NCBI GenBank assembly: GCA_027886865.1
Contig: JAPCJR010000024.1
Coordinates: 1 to 19,183 of the forward strand
DNA: 19,183 bases
Reading direction: 5' to 3'
Origin: Nitrososphaerota archaeon
GTDB taxonomy: Archaea > Thermoproteota > Nitrososphaeria > Nitrososphaerales > UBA183
Under the pieces are notes generated by a model. It did no database searches and was not told the DNA's origin. It saw nothing but the letters and a program-made list of their open reading frames with translations. Of the stretch, positions 1-7,384 are shown piece by piece; position 1 is the stretch's first letter; the number at the start of each line of letters is the position of its first letter. A program made the position numbers and the translations under genes.

Positions 1-2270
1 GTGTATGGCTCGCTCCCCTCCGCCATTTCTATGCCGTTCACCACGGCCGTGAAGCTCTGGATGCTCGGGGGGAGGGCGATCAACGTGGTACCGTTGCCAG
101 GGTCGGCATAGATGGAGCCGGGGATGAGTTGGGTTTCCGACTGGGACGAGTTCTCCAGAGCGGGGTTGATGCCTGTCTGCTCGCCTGAGGAATCATAGAC
201 GTTGAGGAAGAGCTGGTGTCCCGGGTGGACGAGCAGCACGAAGGTCCAGGCAATCGTCGACAGCGAGCTTGAGCGGTTGACAGCCCGCAACAGAGGCAGC
301 CAATGGGCGGAGTTCGAGAAGCTGAGCTGATTATCGAAGCCCGCGAACATTTGATACCATAGCTTCGGGACGTTCGCCTGCGGGAACAGCAACACGGTCA
401 GCCCCTCGTACATTATTGGGGTGCTTCTCCCATGGATCCAGTAGTTCGTCGAGTTTGCTATCACCGCCGACTCGTCCGCCTGTATGACAGCGGCGGCCGC
501 GTTCCTGACGCTCTGGTCCGTTATCTGTGGGCTGAGGAGGATGTTCTGTGCCAGACTTCTTATGTCCAGGTACGGGTATCCCGAATCCACGGACGCCGAT
601 TTACCAAGCACCTGCAGCATCGTCGCGTTGAATGCTGCGCTGTGCGCGCCGTAGTCCGTCACGAGAATACCGGAAAGGGTGTTCAGTGAGGAAACGACGC
701 CCCCGAGCGCCGTAGCGTTGATGGCGGCGAGCGTCGCGTTGCTATGAAACGCCGAGTACTTGGCATTGAAGGTGCTGACCAAGACCTTGACGTAGCTAAC
801 CGTCGACTGGTCCGGGTTCGTCAGGAGGGAGCCGAGGAACCCTGTGTAATTGTATCCGCTCCCTGGTACCGAGAGTTCGGACGCAGTGAAGTAACTGGCA
901 TAGTTCCTCAGCTGATACAGCACGTCGATCTGCGCCTCGAGGCAGGCGTCGAAGCTGATCACGTCCAGCTTTGGCGAGACGCCGCTGAGAGCACTGGCCA
1001 GCTGAGGGATGGACATGTAGGTATCACCATTATGGAAGTCGGAGGCGACCCCCTGTATCCCGGCGCCGTGGCCGGAGATGATGAGCTGGTTCCGGTCTGC
1101 CGGTACGAGCGCCATCGACATGTTGATGAACTTGAGCAGAGTGTCCGGATCGTTCATGGCCGTCTCGTTCCAGGTTTCCCCGACCTGTCCTATGGTACCG
1201 TTCGAGACCCGATAGAGCCTTATCGTGTCGGCGGGTTGCCTCGTGGTCCCTGGAGCCGCGTAGGGCGCGAAGCCCGCGGTCCAGCCCGTAGCGAACAGGT
1301 CGAGTATCCCGACGGCCGGGTCGTTATGAAGTCCGGTCGTCGCTGCCATATCCACCACGTTACCCCCCATGGACGCCTGGATGTCATTCAGCAAGCCTTT
1401 TCCGTTGCCGGTGTCTGCGGCGGAATAGACCATCACGAGCCACTCCGCCTTCAGGAGATCAACCTGTATTTCGTTTTCCTTGCTGTAGCTCCCGCTCGAA
1501 GCGGTTATGTTCACATCTTGGGTCAAGGGAAGCTGCGTACCTCCCGGTTGGTCGCACAGCCCCGTGGCGCAGTCGAGGGTGGCGTTGACCATGATGGTCG
1601 AAGTCCCGGTGGCAGACGGCTGCAGGTCCAAGGTCTTGGTGAAATTTGTCGTACCTTGGGCCCTGAGCGTCAAGTTGAATCCCAGCGGGAGGTCCGCGTC
1701 CACGACGGCAACATGGATTGGAGAGGAGAGAGTCTTACCCGTGTAATTCAGGACCATGGTTGTGAAGTTCGACTCGGTGGGGTACACGTTGAGCACGGGC
1801 ACCGTCGGAGGTGTCACCTGGAAGTCCAAGGTGAGGAAGGTTTGCGGAAGACCAGAACAGGTACCGCTGGACCCAGACGCTTCACGAAATGTACAGGTCT
1901 CTATGGTCCACACCAACTCGTAAGAACCCGATGCCGAGAAAAGCGGAACAGTAATCGAGTATGGGATGGTGTCGCAGTTAGCCACCGTGTCCGGACCGTC
2001 CGAGTAAGATTGAGTCTGAGGGATTGAAATCCAACTCTGTGCACTTCCGCCGGCCGTAATCGTTCCTTGCTCCGTTATGCCATTCGACGGAGTGCAGATG
2101 ATGAGGCTTTCGGTAAGGACCTGCCCCGGTACCACCTTGGTTGGTTGTGCGGGTTGTGCGTGAACGGCAGGACCGCTCACCAAGGAAACAAAGAGCAAAC
2201 CAGTCCCGAGTACCAAGAGTGCGAGCAGGGCGAGCGCGGTGATTGTCTGACGTCCCTGTCGCGTATTCAC
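1..2270 (-). CDS. Secreted clostripain-family (C11) cysteine peptidase, C-terminus off the window
   Basis: The reading frame is open from a GTG at 2270 to the left edge (756 codons, no stop), so the gene is partial. An in-frame TAG lies upstream of the GTG. Residues 1-38 form a signal peptide with a long Leu/Val core and an AVHA|QP cleavage site. Residues 39 to about 270 are Ser/Thr-rich beta-type sequence. The catalytic domain opens with WLVMVYSAADT (residue 277), the usual clostripain entry strand. It contains IISGHGAG (His401) and ISFDACLEAQ (Cys443), matching the C11 His/Cys dyad; TASELSVPGSGYNYTG follows, as in the family. Members cleave after basic residues, and this one would act outside the cell, feeding the peptide transporter nearby. 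A weak TATA-like TTAAGATA lies at 2302-2309. Whether it carries a C-terminal anchor like the other surface proteins cannot be seen. The family call is firm; specificity is inferred. Confidence 0.88.
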   Translation of the reverse strand, partial: MNTRQGRQTITALALLALLVLGTGLLFVSLVSGPAVHAQPAQPTKVVPGQVLTESLIICTPSNGITEQGTITAGGSAQSWISIPQTQSYSDGPDTVANCDTIPYSITVPLFSASGSYELVWTIETCTFREASGSSGTCSGLPQTFLTLDFQVTPPTVPVLNVYPTESNFTTMVLNYTGKTLSSPIHVAVVDADLPLGFNLTLRAQGTTNFTKTLDLQPSATGTSTIMVNATLDCATGLCDQPGGTQLPLTQDVNITASSGSYSKENEIQVDLLKAEWLVMVYSAADTGNGKGLLNDIQASMGGNVVDMAATTGLHNDPAVGILDLFATGWTAGFAPYAAPGTTRQPADTIRLYRVSNGTIGQVGETWNETAMNDPDTLLKFINMSMALVPADRNQLIISGHGAGIQGVASDFHNGDTYMSIPQLASALSGVSPKLDVISFDACLEAQIDVLYQLRNYASYFTASELSVPGSGYNYTGFLGSLLTNPDQSTVSYVKVLVSTFNAKYSAFHSNATLAAINATALGGVVSSLNTLSGILVTDYGAHSAAFNATMLQVLGKSASVDSGYPYLDIRSLAQNILLSPQITDQSVRNAAAAVIQADESAVIANSTNYWIHGRSTPIMYEGLTVLLFPQANVPKLWYQMFAGFDNQLSFSNSAHWLPLLRAVNRSSSLSTIAWTFVLLVHPGHQLFLNVYDSSGEQTGINPALENSSQSETQLIPGSIYADPGNGTTLIALPPSIQSFTAVVNGIEMAEGSEPY

Positions 2271-2357
2271 GAGTTTGACATTTGTGACGTACTCCCCGTT
2301 CTATCTTAAGTGTTCCGTCCTAGTTTTTCGGGAAGTCCAGAATAATCGGTCGACCAT

Positions 2358-2412
2358 GTAATTCAATTCCGAAATGAGAAAGTGAGCGGGCTGGTCCCGT
2401 CGGGCCCGCTAG
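2358..2412 (+). repeat. Dispersed intergenic repeat, copy A
   Basis: The left half reads AATTCAATTCC then TGAGAAAGT. The right half ends in the 15-mer TCCCGTCGGGCCCGC (2395-2409) followed by TAG. The 15-mer is identical in copies C and D. GCGGGC (2386-2391) can pair with GCCCGC (2404-2409), giving a 6-bp stem found only in this copy. Confidence 0.75.
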
Positions 2413-2470
2413 CAATCAGCTTAGAATATGCTCTGATTATCCGTGGGAGTTATGTTTTGGTTCTTTCAGT

Positions 2471-2523
2471 CTGCAATTCAATTCCATACTGATGAAGTAC
2501 ACCGGGTGACCTCGACGGGCTAG
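2471..2523 (+). repeat. Dispersed intergenic repeat, degenerate copy B
   Basis: The first 29 bases match copy C at 24 positions and copy A at 21 positions by hand alignment. The GC-rich right half is decayed (CCTCGACGGGCTAG in place of TCCCGTCGGGCCCGCTAG). It lies 113 bp after copy A in the same orientation. Confidence 0.65.
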
Positions 2524-2667
2524 TTCAGACTAGGTTCCTTTGTATCGAATGTTAACGCCTCGAATTGTGATTAATCGGAAGTGTTAAAACGCTCCTCCTA
2601 GCAAAAAGCCCGACACCGTTCTGGCAGTTATTACTTCCTTAGACAATTTTCGTCCGGTCGACTTGCG

Positions 2668-4314
2668 ATGAGACATGGCTCGGCTGGCCCGCCAGAAAGA
2701 ACTGTAATCGCGGGGCTGATTCTCGGGACGTTCGTCATGGCGCTGACCGTCCTCCCCGTGGCTCCTCACGCGATGGCTTCACCCTCCTTTTTGTCCTCGG
2801 TATCAAGCGCCGTCTGCGAGAACGACGATTCCCTGTTCAGCAGCTCCTTCTCGTGCTCGTTGAGCGTCACGGCCCGCAGCACGATTGTCGTCTTCCTCGG
2901 CTGCCTCAGCGATATACCGGCGAACTGCGACAACCCATCGGTGATAGACTCCCAGGGCTTCAAGTATTCCTACATAGCTCTGGGGTATATAGCCGAAGTC
3001 ACATGTTCCGGGGACCTCTGCGCAGAGTACGCCTTCGTGGCCACGGCATTCACTACGGGGACCGACACCCTGACATTCTCGACCGCCGGCAGGGGTTATC
3101 TAGGCGGTGACGCCTACGATATCATGGGCATCAACGCGTCGAACTACGTGGGGGGTATGGGTGCCTCGCCTATGAACCTCTTTCCGTCCCTCACTTATGA
3201 ACTCCCGGATACAACGGGCAGATTCGTCGCTGCAGGGGTGATCGCGAACAATGCTCTTCAGTACTCCCAGTATAACAATTACAACTTTATTCCAGGGCAG
3301 CCCTGTCTCCCGTGCGGCCAGAACGGCGGATGGCAGGCCAGCGTATACGAGACTGTGGGGAACGGCGAGCAGACGAACGTGCCCTTGTACTATGGTAATG
3401 CTTTGGAGGACAACGACGGCTGGGCGATGCTGGCTCTTAGCTTCGCTCCAAACGTCTCCACCACCTCGATATCCTGCACTCCTTCGCCGGCGATGGTGAC
3501 CCTGGCTTCCACCTGCACCGCGACGGTGAGGGGCGACTTACCGACGGGGAACGTAACGTGGACGGCCAGCGGGACCGGGAACTTCTCCGAGTCGTCTTGC
3601 ACCCTCTCCTCCGGCACCTGCTCCGTCTCCTACACGCCTTCCGCTCCGCCGTCTTTAGTGAAGATATCCGGCAGCTACGGAGGGGATGTTTACAACCCTG
3701 GCAGCTCAGGTAGCTATTCGCTCTCCGCCGTCAAGGACGTCACGACGGTGACCGTGCAATGCGAGCCATCGCCGGCCGCTGCGGGCTCGACCACGACGTG
3801 CACTGCTAGTGCCTCAGGCGACTCTCCGACCGGGACGATGGCGTGGACCACCAGTGGGGTCGCCAGTTTCTCCCCCGCCGCTACATGCACCCTCTCTTCC
3901 GGGGCCTGCGCCGTCTACTACACGCCCTCGCCCTCGGCGTCTCCGCTGATGATCACGGCGGCCTACTCAGGGGACGGCGATAATGACCCGGGTATGGGGA
4001 CGTTCGCGCTAGCGGTAAGCGCCGCTACGTCCAGCACTTCTGCGTCCAGCTCGACGTCCGCGACCACCTCGTCCTCCGCGACCATTTCCACTTCGACGCC
4101 TACGAGCGCTTCCACCACGTCCTCGAGCTCGACCACGGCTTCCTCCTCGGAGCAGTCGACCGGCTCTGCTACGACATCCTCTAGCTCCGGCGGCGGGGGA
4201 GTCCCCGTCTTCCCCTACCAGCTGGGGATAGCGATCGTCTTCACCGTGATACTTGCCGCATCGTACCTGCTGGTGCGGAATCGGACCAAGACCGACCCGG
4301 GTCCCCTACCTTAA
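2668..4314 (+). CDS. Secreted Ig-like-repeat surface protein with archaeosortase-type C-terminal tail
   Basis: The 548-residue product has a signal peptide ending HAMA|SPSF (residue 37). A cysteine-containing domain that I do not recognise spans about 38-262. Two bacterial-Ig-like repeats follow (about 263-357 and 358-450). Both show the pattern C-P-SP...TCTA...TG..W...C.LSSG.C.V.YTPS and end in SYGGD/AYSGD, typical of Big_3-type domains. Residues 451-507 are almost pure Ser/Thr/Ala, a probable glycosylated stalk. The end is tripartite: GGGG (508-511), VPVFPYQ (512-518), an 18-residue hydrophobic segment ending ASYLLV, then RNRTK. The NHL protein at 15615-17060 has nearly the same tail and sits beside an archaeosortase, so this is probably a second substrate processed at the membrane. 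No Shine-Dalgarno is visible before the ATG. Repeats A/B and C flank the gene. The biological role is unknown, perhaps adhesion or an S-layer component. Confidence 0.85.
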   Translation: MRHGSAGPPERTVIAGLILGTFVMALTVLPVAPHAMASPSFLSSVSSAVCENDDSLFSSSFSCSLSVTARSTIVVFLGCLSDIPANCDNPSVIDSQGFKYSYIALGYIAEVTCSGDLCAEYAFVATAFTTGTDTLTFSTAGRGYLGGDAYDIMGINASNYVGGMGASPMNLFPSLTYELPDTTGRFVAAGVIANNALQYSQYNNYNFIPGQPCLPCGQNGGWQASVYETVGNGEQTNVPLYYGNALEDNDGWAMLALSFAPNVSTTSISCTPSPAMVTLASTCTATVRGDLPTGNVTWTASGTGNFSESSCTLSSGTCSVSYTPSAPPSLVKISGSYGGDVYNPGSSGSYSLSAVKDVTTVTVQCEPSPAAAGSTTTCTASASGDSPTGTMAWTTSGVASFSPAATCTLSSGACAVYYTPSPSASPLMITAAYSGDGDNDPGMGTFALAVSAATSSTSASSSTSATTSSSATISTSTPTSASTTSSSSTTASSSEQSTGSATTSSSSGGGGVPVFPYQLGIAIVFTVILAASYLLVRNRTKTDPGPLP

Positions 4315-4426
4315 TCACGAGGCGCCTTGCAAAGGGACCCTGAAAGAAGTCAGGCCCGTCTTCGACCTGGAGCGCGACTGTCCACTCTTGACTGCTCCTG
4401 TCAAGTTCGACGTCGTATAGGTCCTT

Positions 4427-4483
4427 CTGCATTTCGATTCCAGACTGAGAAAGTAAACCAGTCGATTCCCGTCGGGCCCGCTT
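4427..4483 (+). repeat. Dispersed intergenic repeat, copy C
   Basis: It starts CTGCATTTCGATTCCAGACT, closely matching copy B. It ends in the exact 15-mer TCCCGTCGGGCCCGC (4467-4481) shared with copies A and D. It lies between the convergent ends of the Ig-repeat gene and the PQ-loop gene. Confidence 0.75.
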
Positions 4484-4542
4484 CCTCTCCTTACCATGAA
4501 TCAGACAAGTCGGAAGGTGGACGCGCATCCAAGCCATGAGCA

Positions 4543-5115
4543 TCAGCCGCTGTGTCTCCTGTGGAGTACCAGCAACACAAAGATCGTGTCCGTGACGACA
4601 AGCGAAGCGGGATAGAGGAAGGTCACCAGGTTTATCGTTTGTAGGGCGAAGAGTGACAAGAAGTAAGATATGGAGCTCAGGATGAAGATGGTGACGCTCT
4701 CCTCCGCGGGCCTCCTGTAGGCTTTCCTGAACGTGGGCATGAAGCCGACCAAATCGACTGCGGTTAGCATTATGACACTCCAGAGAGGATCGGTGGTTAT
4801 CACCCAGACCGCTATGCCAAGAAAGGCCGCGAGGAGACATATCTTATCGGTGAGTGTTATCTCTTTCTCGCCTTTGAAGAGAGCTATTCCAAAGATTATG
4901 AAATTTAATCCGCCTGACGCGCCTACGGCCCAAGCTCCCGCACCAGCGCCCCTCGAGGTAGAGGCGAAGAAAATGAGCGCGTTCAACACTCCCCAGATTA
5001 GCCAAGAAAACGCGTGAGACTTTGCACCGCCAAAGAGCACTTCTTTGAAATAACTAAGATAGCCTACTACGACTAGAGCGGCTGAAATTGCGCCTAGAAC
5101 AATCTGGTATTCCAA
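4543..5115 (-). CDS. Seven-helix PQ-loop/SWEET-like membrane protein
   Basis: This 190-residue integral membrane protein has about seven hydrophobic helices (near 4-24, 37-53, 60-80, 91-108, 111-127, 142-159 and 162-184). They form two similar three-helix halves joined by a linker helix. The halves align roughly at GYLSYFKEVLFGGAKSHAFS (18-37) and GFMPTFRKAYRRPAEESVTI (124-143), as in the 3+1+3 plan of SWEET/MtN3 and PQ-loop transporters. GAGAGAW and the KGEKEIT segment resemble a conserved hypothetical family that I know only as uncharacterised membrane proteins. The start is TTG at 5115, because an in-frame TAG lies immediately upstream. A possible TATA (GTATAA on the + strand, 5147-5152) precedes it. 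Substrate is unknown, and a small sugar or solute would be a guess. The gene is bracketed by repeats C and D. Confidence 0.65.
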   Translation of the reverse strand: MEYQIVLGAISAALVVVGYLSYFKEVLFGGAKSHAFSWLIWGVLNALIFFASTSRGAGAGAWAVGASGGLNFIIFGIALFKGEKEITLTDKICLLAAFLGIAVWVITTDPLWSVIMLTAVDLVGFMPTFRKAYRRPAEESVTIFILSSISYFLSLFALQTINLVTFLYPASLVVTDTIFVLLVLHRRHSG

Positions 5116-5135
5116 CTATCCGCGCGTTCGAACCC

Positions 5136-5192
5136 TTCGATTCTCCGTATAAGTCATAATAGAGGAAGCGTCCGAGTCCCGTCGGGCCCGCC
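5136..5192 (+). repeat. Dispersed intergenic repeat, copy D
   Basis: The 15-mer TCCCGTCGGGCCCGC at 5177-5191 is identical to copies A and C. The left half is more diverged but keeps TTCGATTC (5136-5143) and GAGGAAG (5162-5168). It lies in the divergent region between the PQ-loop gene and the racemase gene. Confidence 0.6.
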
Positions 5193-5256
5193 TCAAAACC
5201 GCAAACTGGACATGTGGCCTCGCCAGGCGATTATGCCTTTGAAGCTCATTATAGAA

Positions 5257-5267
5257 GAATAATTAAG
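5257..5267 (+). promoter_or_regulatory. TATA element for the racemase gene
   Basis: GAATAATTAAG is centred about 29 bases before a TTG at 5292. That spacing suits a leaderless transcript and favours TTG over the GTG at 5214, which has no AT-rich element at the right distance. Confidence 0.45.
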
Positions 5268-5291
5268 CCCGGTTTTGCTCTCGGATGGCCG

Positions 5292-6377
5292 TTGGAACTC
5301 AAAGCCAGCCTGGTCACTTTGCCCTTCCTCGCGCCTTTCACGACGAGCTTCGGGACAGAGGCGGAAAGAAACGCGCTAATCTTGGAGATGGAGGCGGATG
5401 GAATCAAAGCCTACGCAGAGTCCGTCACCAGTATCGGGCCGTATTACAGCTACGAAGACAACGAGACCGCGCTCCACGTGATAAAGGATTACCTTGCCCC
5501 AGAGCTGAAAGGGCTTCCCAGTCCCGCTGAGTTTCTCGAGCGTACCGAAAGGGTCAGAGGTCACAACATGGCGAAGGCATCCATTGAGATGCTCCTGTGG
5601 GACTACCACGCTAGAGCTGGCGGCGTACCGCTCAGCAAGGCGCTTGGGGACTCCAAGGACTACGCCGACGTCGGGATATCACTCGGCATCGCCAGGCCAG
5701 AGGTGACGCTCCAGAGAGTCGGGGACGCCCTCGCCAGAGGCTACAAGCGCATCAAGCTCAAGATCGAGAAGGGCAAGGAATACGATATAGTGAAGAGCGT
5801 CCGCGACGCGTATCCGGACGCGCACCTGAGCGCCGACGCTAATTCGTGCTATACCCTGAAAGATAAGGACGCCCTGAAACGGCTCGACGCTTTCAACCTC
5901 GTCTATCTGGAGCAGCCCCTCGAGCATGACGACCTCCTGGACCATTCGAAGCTTGCTCGAGAGCTCTCGACCCCCATCTGTCTCGACGAGTCGATAACGA
6001 GCCCCGAAAGGGCGAGGCAGGCCTTCGAGCTGAAGGCCGCGAGGGTCATCAACGTCAAGCCCGGCCGCGTCGGAGGGCTCCTCAACTCGAAGAAAATCGC
6101 CGAGATAACCAGGGAGAACGGAGGCCACGTCTGGGTGGGTGGGATGCTGGAGACGGGCATAGGGAGGGCATTCAACGTCGCATTCGCGTCCCTTAGCCTG
6201 ATCGACTACCCGGGCGACACGTCGCCGAACGACAAATACTTCGCTCGTGACCTCGTCAAGAATCCCTTTACGATGACAGGCGGGATCATCAAGCCCAACC
6301 TCGGTCCGGGGATAGGGGTTGAAGTTGACGCAGACTTCTTCGCCCAATCCACCGTAAATAGCTGGAAGCTTCTCTAG
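5292..6377 (+). CDS. N-acylamino acid racemase / o-succinylbenzoate synthase-type enolase-superfamily enzyme
   Basis: With TTG at 5292 the protein has 361 residues and begins MELKASLVTLPF, the usual family N-terminus; GTG at 5214 would add 26 residues. Residue numbers here use the longer form. The catalytic pair is IKLKIEKG (Lys181, Lys183). Metal ligands are Asp208 (SADAN), Glu233 (YLEQP) and Asp258 (CLDES), and the opposite-face lysine is Lys282 (NVKPGRVGG). VWVGGMLETGIGRAFN is characteristic of the OSBS/N-succinylamino acid racemase branch. The family either dehydrates SHCHC in menaquinone synthesis or racemises N-acyl amino acids. No menaquinone gene is nearby, while D-aminopeptidase and peptide-transport genes are, so racemase activity is favoured by inference. 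The 3' end overlaps the convergent DppF gene by 4 bp. Confidence 0.85.
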   Translation: MELKASLVTLPFLAPFTTSFGTEAERNALILEMEADGIKAYAESVTSIGPYYSYEDNETALHVIKDYLAPELKGLPSPAEFLERTERVRGHNMAKASIEMLLWDYHARAGGVPLSKALGDSKDYADVGISLGIARPEVTLQRVGDALARGYKRIKLKIEKGKEYDIVKSVRDAYPDAHLSADANSCYTLKDKDALKRLDAFNLVYLEQPLEHDDLLDHSKLARELSTPICLDESITSPERARQAFELKAARVINVKPGRVGGLLNSKKIAEITRENGGHVWVGGMLETGIGRAFNVAFASLSLIDYPGDTSPNDKYFARDLVKNPFTMTGGIIKPNLGPGIGVEVDADFFAQSTVNSWKLL

Positions 6378-7384
6378 GCCCTCGCGGGCGAGGAGCCATC
6401 CTTCAGCTCTTCGGCGAAGTGGCACGCGGACCAGCGTCCCGGAGTCACTTCACGGAGTAAGGGCTCTTCCCGCCTGCAGACATCCTGGGCGTAGGGGCAA
6501 CGCGGGTTGAAACGGCAGCCGGCTGGAGGGTTGACCGCGCTCGGGACTTCCCCGATCAAGACGGTCTCCCCGACCTTCTTGGTGGGGTCTGGCTTGGGGA
6601 CCGAGGCTACGAGAAGGAGCGTGTATGGATGGAGGGGAGACTCGAGCACGGAACGAGTGTCCCCCACCTCGACGAGCTTTCCGGAATACATGACCGAGAT
6701 GCGGTGCGCCATGTACTTCACGACGTCGACGTTGTGGGTGATCAGCATGAAGCTGAGTCCGAGCTCATCCTGAATCTTGCGCAGCAGGTTGAGTATCTGC
6801 GCCTGGACCGATGAGTCGAGTGCGCTCGTCGGCTCATCAAGGACGACGAACTCCGGGCTGAGGACGAGCGCCCTCGCTATCGCAATCCTCTGCCTCTGCC
6901 CACCGGAGAACTCGTGCGAAAATCTGAAGACGCTGTCCTCGGGAAGGCTGACAGCCGCGAGCACTCGTGCCACCTCCTCGTCGATGTCTCGCTTGCTCTT
7001 ACCGAACGCCCTGAGAGGCTCAGCGATGATGTCCTTCGCCCTGGCGCGCGGGTCGAGGGAAGAGTATGGGTTCTGGAAGACTATCTGCATCCTCTTTCTG
7101 AGCTGTCTGAGCTGTTCTCCCTTCAGGCTCGAGACGGTCTCGCCCCTGAAGGTTATCGTCCCGGAGGTAGGTCTCTCGAGCATCAGGACGGTTCGTCCCA
7201 GGGTGGTCTTGCCCGACCCCGACTCGCCCACCACGCCGAGCGTCTCGTTGGGCGCGATGCTGAGCGAGACGCCATCGACGGCGCGCACGTGAAGTCGCGG
7301 TTTCCGGCGAACCTGGTCGGAGAAGGAACCCCGGACCGGGAAGTATTTTGTGAGCCGGTCCACATCCAGGAGCTTTTCGGTCAT
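6374..7384 (-). CDS. dppF: Peptide ABC transporter ATP-binding protein, DppF/OppF type
   Basis: This cytoplasmic ATPase (336 residues) is the second ATPase of a dipeptide/oligopeptide importer. It shows Walker A GESGSGKTT (residues 53-61), Q-loop FQNPYSSLDP, signature FSGGQRQR, Walker B FVVLDEPTSALD and switch-His LITH. The Opp/Dpp C-terminal cysteine cluster (CRFNPRCPYAQDVC...ACH) follows; in this family it is linked to an Fe-S site. The ATG at 7384 overlaps the preceding stop as ATGA, with GAGGT seven bases upstream, so the two ATPases are translationally coupled. A GTG or ATG further upstream would intrude into the preceding gene. It is the last gene of the DppC-DppD-DppF operon and converges on the racemase gene. 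Confidence 0.95.
   Translation of the reverse strand: MTEKLLDVDRLTKYFPVRGSFSDQVRRKPRLHVRAVDGVSLSIAPNETLGVVGESGSGKTTLGRTVLMLERPTSGTITFRGETVSSLKGEQLRQLRKRMQIVFQNPYSSLDPRARAKDIIAEPLRAFGKSKRDIDEEVARVLAAVSLPEDSVFRFSHEFSGGQRQRIAIARALVLSPEFVVLDEPTSALDSSVQAQILNLLRKIQDELGLSFMLITHNVDVVKYMAHRISVMYSGKLVEVGDTRSVLESPLHPYTLLLVASVPKPDPTKKVGETVLIGEVPSAVNPPAGCRFNPRCPYAQDVCRREEPLLREVTPGRWSACHFAEELKDGSSPARA

Larger units (their letters stand above)
2271..2667. other. Intergenic region between divergent genes, holding repeat copies A and B
   Basis: This 397-bp stretch separates the minus-strand protease from the plus-strand Ig-repeat protein. It carries two copies of the dispersed repeat (2358-2412 and 2471-2523). 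A weak TATA-like TTATTACT (2628-2635) sits about 36 bases before the ATG at 2668. I see no convincing gene here. Confidence 0.6.

Noticed and set aside
744..2027. A 427-codon plus-strand open frame over the left-edge protease
   Set aside because: It is Arg/His/Gly-rich with no family resemblance and lies antisense to a frame with a clear signal peptide and C11 catalytic motifs.
2358..2523. Copies A and B as the start of a CRISPR array (CAATTCC resembles some archaeal CRISPR repeats)
   Set aside because: The copies are diverged, ~113 bp apart then ~2 kb apart, with no regular spacers and no cas genes.
2655..2671. TCGACTTGCGATGA shared between the Ig-repeat gene start and position ~17037
   Set aside because: The second copy is antisense within the NHL signal-peptide codons, and one shared 14-mer is expected by chance in a window this size.
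4427..4483. An intact tRNA gene ending in TCCCGTCGGGCCCGC
   Set aside because: No matching 5' acceptor strand, D-arm or anticodon arm lies upstream, and the T-stem does not pair. At most it is a tRNA 3' remnant.
5214..5291. GTG 5214 as start of the racemase gene
   Set aside because: It adds 26 residues not typical of the family, lies upstream of the only well-placed TATA element, and directly abuts repeat copy D. It is kept only as an alternative.
5292..6377. Calling the enolase-family gene menC with certainty
   Set aside because: OSBS and N-acylamino acid racemase share these motifs, and no menaquinone genes are in the window, so a gene symbol would overstate the evidence.
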